Source: Ciona savignyi
Lineage: Eukaryota; Chordata; Ascidiacea; Phlebobranchia; Cionidae
Assembly (NCBI GenBank): GCA_000149265.1
Contig: CH002840.1
Span: forward strand, 899,123 to 963,122
Direction of reading: 5' to 3'
DNA: 64,000 bases
A program made the position numbers and the translations under genes. Of the stretch, positions 60,529 to 64,000 are shown piece by piece. Below the pieces are notes generated by a model, which was given only the letters and a program-made list of their open reading frames with translations, was not told the origin of the DNA and made no database searches. Each line of letters begins with the position of its first letter. Positions within the stretch are counted from its first letter, which is position 1.

Positions 60529-61496
60529 CATTTTTTCATCGCCACCTACAACATCGATGTTACATATTTAACTGTACATCATTTTTAGCAAAGCTAAAAA
60601 AAAATTACATCAAAGATAAACTGGATTTAAAAAATATGTTACAGTGTTTAAGTCATTTTCGCGTTTTGATTCAAGTCAAGTATTTTTTTTTTGAAATTCA
60701 AGTTTATAACTCAGTCAGAAAATTATAACTCAGTCTTTACAACAAGAGCATTGTTGTTTCGCCTACACACTTTCAAACTATTGTAAACCCAAAAATGTCT
60801 GCATACTCTAGCCACCGGAAGCTAATGACAATGAAACGCGGTAAAGAAGGGGAAATTGGAGGAACCGGTTTTTGCTGATTCATAGATATGTCATTGATAC
60901 TTAACAACAGGCAGATGATGGTCGACTTTTCAATGACGCATTTCACGGTTTACTTACTTTTTCCCTTGTGGCCTTTACCAAAACAGATGTTTTGTTATTC
61001 ATGATGATATGGTTTTGAATTAGCGCGAAGTATTTATCATTGGTAAAATGGATGTTTTGAAACACATCAGTGGCATTGACCTGGAAGTTGGTATATCGGT
61101 TAAAAATAGTTTCTGTTTTCCATAATTTAACTCGTGTATCACCATTATAGTAGACCTAAAGCAATTAAACTGCTTTGATTTAAAATATTTGATTTACTGG
61201 CCTTGAAAGGACAAGATAAATATCTTTGTTTCCACCATTAGAAATTTTTAAACAATCTACATGTTTACGTGAGCCTAAAATTGATACCTTATAAAAGTTT
61301 TTGGTGCAAAAAGGTAAACGGGGAGAATGTGAAGACATTAACTCGTGGCTGCCATCTAACGAATTATGCGAAAATATAAAACTAGCGTTTTGCCAAAATT
61401 TTAGAGTTGCTACTTAGTATTTTTTAAATCACCGTGTTTAGCAGATAACCTAACATAGATTAATGGGAATATAAATGCGTGTTTAATACGGTAAAT

Positions 61497-61795
61497 AAAA
61501 TATTCATGTTTATCCTCGTGAGTGGGAAAACGCAAGGGACGTTAACATACGGGAAAACGTCATTTTACTCCGCGCCCACCGTCGAGTTACCAGTGATGTT
61601 GCAGTGTGTTGTGCATAATTTAGACGTTCCTTTAATTAGGTAGAACCCATTATTTCATTGAGTTCAGGCAATGTCCATTTAGTGCTAAGACCAAGGACAC
61701 AAACGACTAGCTAGCGACCAGTTTTAAACCTGAAACCTTTCGATTGAAAGGCGGCGCACTAACCTACCAGACTAATTGGTAAAGCAATTATCAGC
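61497..61795 (-). repeat. Composite SINE-like repeat, near full length
   Basis: The reverse complement of this stretch aligns with 15560-15845 and 29385-29680: GACTAGCTAGCGACC, ACCCATTATTTCATTGAG, GCGCCCACCGTCGAGTTACC, CGTTAACATACGGG and TTCATGTTTATCCTCGTGAG. It is one of the clearest copies for building a consensus. Confidence 0.7.
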
Positions 61796-62447
61796 ATTGG
61801 GCAAGTTTGTCATTGCTGAGCCATAATAACGCTTTTGTTATAGTTTTAGTTTTTTTTTAAATGATAACAAAACAACACTTATTAGTTATAGCTTGGTAGA
61901 ATAGTGCGAAAACATGCACATCCTACGTTCTGTATAAATTGATCTCTTACACAGAAAAGGGAAAGTACCTACTATGTTTCCATTGTTCTTTAGAAATTCC
62001 AACTAATTTGTTATTTTTTGTATATATTTTAATTACTTTTTATATACTAATATGGTAATTATTTAATTAAGTAATATGAATTTTATTAGAAAATTCTATT
62101 AATAAATTTTCTGCAATACGAAAGGATAATTTTAAATAATTTAAACTTGGCAACACGGTTTAATGCCAAAGACTTTCCCGCGAAAACATTAATAAATAGA
62201 TGCTAGGTTTTCTTTCTAGAAATTCGGTCATATGAAATTTTTACTTTATATATTTAATGTACAGTGTATATTTAAGTTCATATAATTAGTATATTCACGT
62301 CCACGCTTTGTTTATGTTAAAACTGTATTACTGAATATATTCAGCTGACTACAAAAATAAATGAATCTGAATTTGTTGATTATTTCTTCCTAAAAGAAAT
62401 AATACACCTACTCTTATCTGATTTTATTTAGGTAAAGTAGATAAAAT

Positions 62448-64000
62448 ATGGATAATTTAGACACATACCTAGCAGCCCTGGATGAAATGGTGGAAGATGA
62501 AAATAAAATTGTAAGTATGGCTTTAAATCTGTTTTTTTAATAATCATTTTAACATGCATGGTTGTAAAACGGGATCATGGTTTAAATTTGTTATATCGTT
62601 GGTCGCAAAAGACCCCACAATATTCCTCAAATATCCAAAGGTATTTGGCTCATGTAAAAAAAATTATTATTTTCTTTCCAGGTAACCTACAAATGCTTAA
62701 GCCAGCAGCTTGCCATTCCTATTTCACAGTCGAAAGAGTAAGTTTTAACACAGTTTTAACAACACAACAGTCTATAGGTTAAACTTCTGTTGTTATATTG
62801 CAGGCTTTTGAAAATTTATGCAAAAAATTCTGAAAACAAAATGCTATCTACTGTGTTCTGTGTGACAGGTATGCATAATATTTTATACAACTGTTAAGTT
62901 TTATTATTTTTCTATGTGGTGGATTTAAATTCCTGCATTTTTGGATGCTTGCCGATTTTATGTTATTGCCTTGTTTCGTTGATTAATTTATTGCCTGAAT
63001 TTCTGTATATATGGCTGTACCTTTTTGCTTAAAGCAAGTAGTTATGTACAGTTATGTGAGTTGTACAGGTGTGTGTAGTTACATTGTGGCGGTCGAGGAT
63101 ATAAACCGAGCAACATTAAAATAAATTGGGCTAAAACGCTACACAACTATGCAATCATTAATCGACCCAGCTAATCCTAAAACCAGTTACCCATTGAGAA
63201 TCATATAATGAGAAACAACCTTATTAAACCAAAATTGATTTTTGGGTTATTTCAGGATGTACAAAAAATGGAATTCGAGTTGCTATTGTCAAGAATAGTG
63301 ATCTTGATAAGGCGAAATCAAAAATGCTGAAAGTGACTGGTTGCCATGTATACAGTGTCCAGCAGTCACAGGTTTCCAATCCAAGTGACCTATATTCTGC
63401 AGACTACGATATGACCAAAGGAATTATGTACAAATGCGCAAGGTTAGTATTTCCCAGTATTTGTAAGTTCAGATTGTATATTTATTGTATTTTTGATAAC
63501 ATTAATGAGCTGTAGAAAATTAGAACAATAAACCAAATAACTCAGTTTGTTTATGACAAAATCTGTAAATGTAAAACAATAAAATACCATTCTAAACAAT
63601 TTTGTATTGTTAATACATATTTGGTTCATAATTTTTGTCTGTGTTTTTTCATATAGAAATATTTTTATTTTAATGTTAACGAAAAATAGAGTAATTTCTG
63701 TTTTATTGTTTGGTTTGCTCAGTGGTTTTTATTTTCACAGTTGGTTTGTTTTCTCAATTATTAAATCAAAAGTGAAGGTATTAATATAATCATACATTTT
63801 TACACCTTGCAGGTGTAACATAGAAGTGCAAGATATTTGTAGCAACTTTAATATCAATGCAATCAGATTTTTAGAAAAAAATTGTAATTAAATTATAATT
63901 TTTGTTCTGTTGGAAAGGCCAGTCTGGTATCTATGATTAAAGGTATTTTCAAATTAAGGCTAGCATAATAATTCATGAATAATTTCACCAGTTTGGGCCA
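62448..64000 (+). CDS. POLD3: DNA polymerase delta subunit 3 (p66), 5' part
   Basis: Accessory subunit that links polymerase delta to PCNA. Exons: 62448-62510, 62682-62737, 62804-62868, 63256-63442, then one starting at 63843 (or 63813). The translation begins MDNLDTYLAALDEMVEDENK and continues IVTYKCLSQQLAIP, TVFCVTG, GIRVAIVKNSDL, CHVYSVQQSQV and LYSADYDMTKGIMY. It aligns with the winged-helix N-terminus of POLD3 (NKIVTYKWLS, HVYSIQKA, LFNTDYDI). With the 63843 acceptor, the next residues CASNFNINAI fit the family's NCSKFSAIQ. In that frame a stop appears near 63890 unless the GTAATT at about 63886 is a donor. The linker and PCNA-binding tail are not seen and should lie beyond the window. 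The TTTATTTAG acceptor about 16 bases before the ATG is compatible with a 5' UTR intron or spliced-leader addition. Confidence 0.9.

Larger units (their letters stand above)
54839..62447. other. Gene-free region between SoxB2 and POLD3
   Basis: About 7.6 kb with no splice-supported coding exon. It begins with the SoxB2 3' UTR. It contains a CA/TA microsatellite (57018-57062), a minus-strand tRNA-like SINE (60418-60528) and a minus-strand composite SINE (61497-61795). The part from about 55 to 60 kb is richer in CpG and GC than the flanks, which would suit regulatory DNA of a developmental gene, but no element can be assigned. Confidence 0.6.

Overview
The window looks like nuclear DNA of a tunicate, most probably a Ciona species. 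It is AT-rich, the genes are compact with many short GT-AG introns, and the proteins are clearly chordate-like. tRNA-like and composite SINE repeats are scattered throughout, and there are three runs of N at 2256-2355, 33734-33976 and 44286-44385. The genus is inferred from gene structure and repeats; no database search was possible.

Left part (1-15.1 kb): both subunits of the mitochondrial trifunctional protein lie head to head. HADHB (thiolase, minus strand, 187-4792) and HADHA (hydratase/dehydrogenase, plus strand, 5607-15080) share an 814-bp interval that should act as a bidirectional promoter, the same arrangement as in vertebrates. Together they catalyse the last three steps of long-chain fatty-acid beta-oxidation.

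Middle part (17-37.4 kb): a KLF10/11-type (TIEG) zinc-finger repressor on the minus strand (17194-20132); about 5.4 kb with no supported gene; the Greatwall/MASTL mitotic kinase on the plus strand (25494-35454), with part of its C-lobe lost in an N gap and a hAT-type MITE in an intron; and an apparently single-coding-exon, tyrosine-rich orphan protein (36141-37358) with its own TATA box.

Repeat part (37.9-49.9 kb): a tandem segmental duplication with a period near 6.48 kb, plus a third, older partial copy between the two main copies. Each main copy carries the same small minus-strand gene model: TATA box, 5' UTR exon, signal-peptide exon, two further small exons and a poly(A) signal. In both copies the frame breaks just after the signal peptide, at slightly different single-base indels.

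Right part (49.9-64 kb): SoxB2 (Sox14/21 type, plus strand, 53316-54838) with an intron inside the HMG box and three CRE-like sites just upstream. About 7.6 kb of gene-free DNA follows, then the 5' part of POLD3 (DNA polymerase delta subunit 3, plus strand, from 62448), which runs off the window or ends near its edge.

All exon boundaries were read by eye from splice sites, reading-frame phase and resemblance to remembered family sequences. They are predictions.
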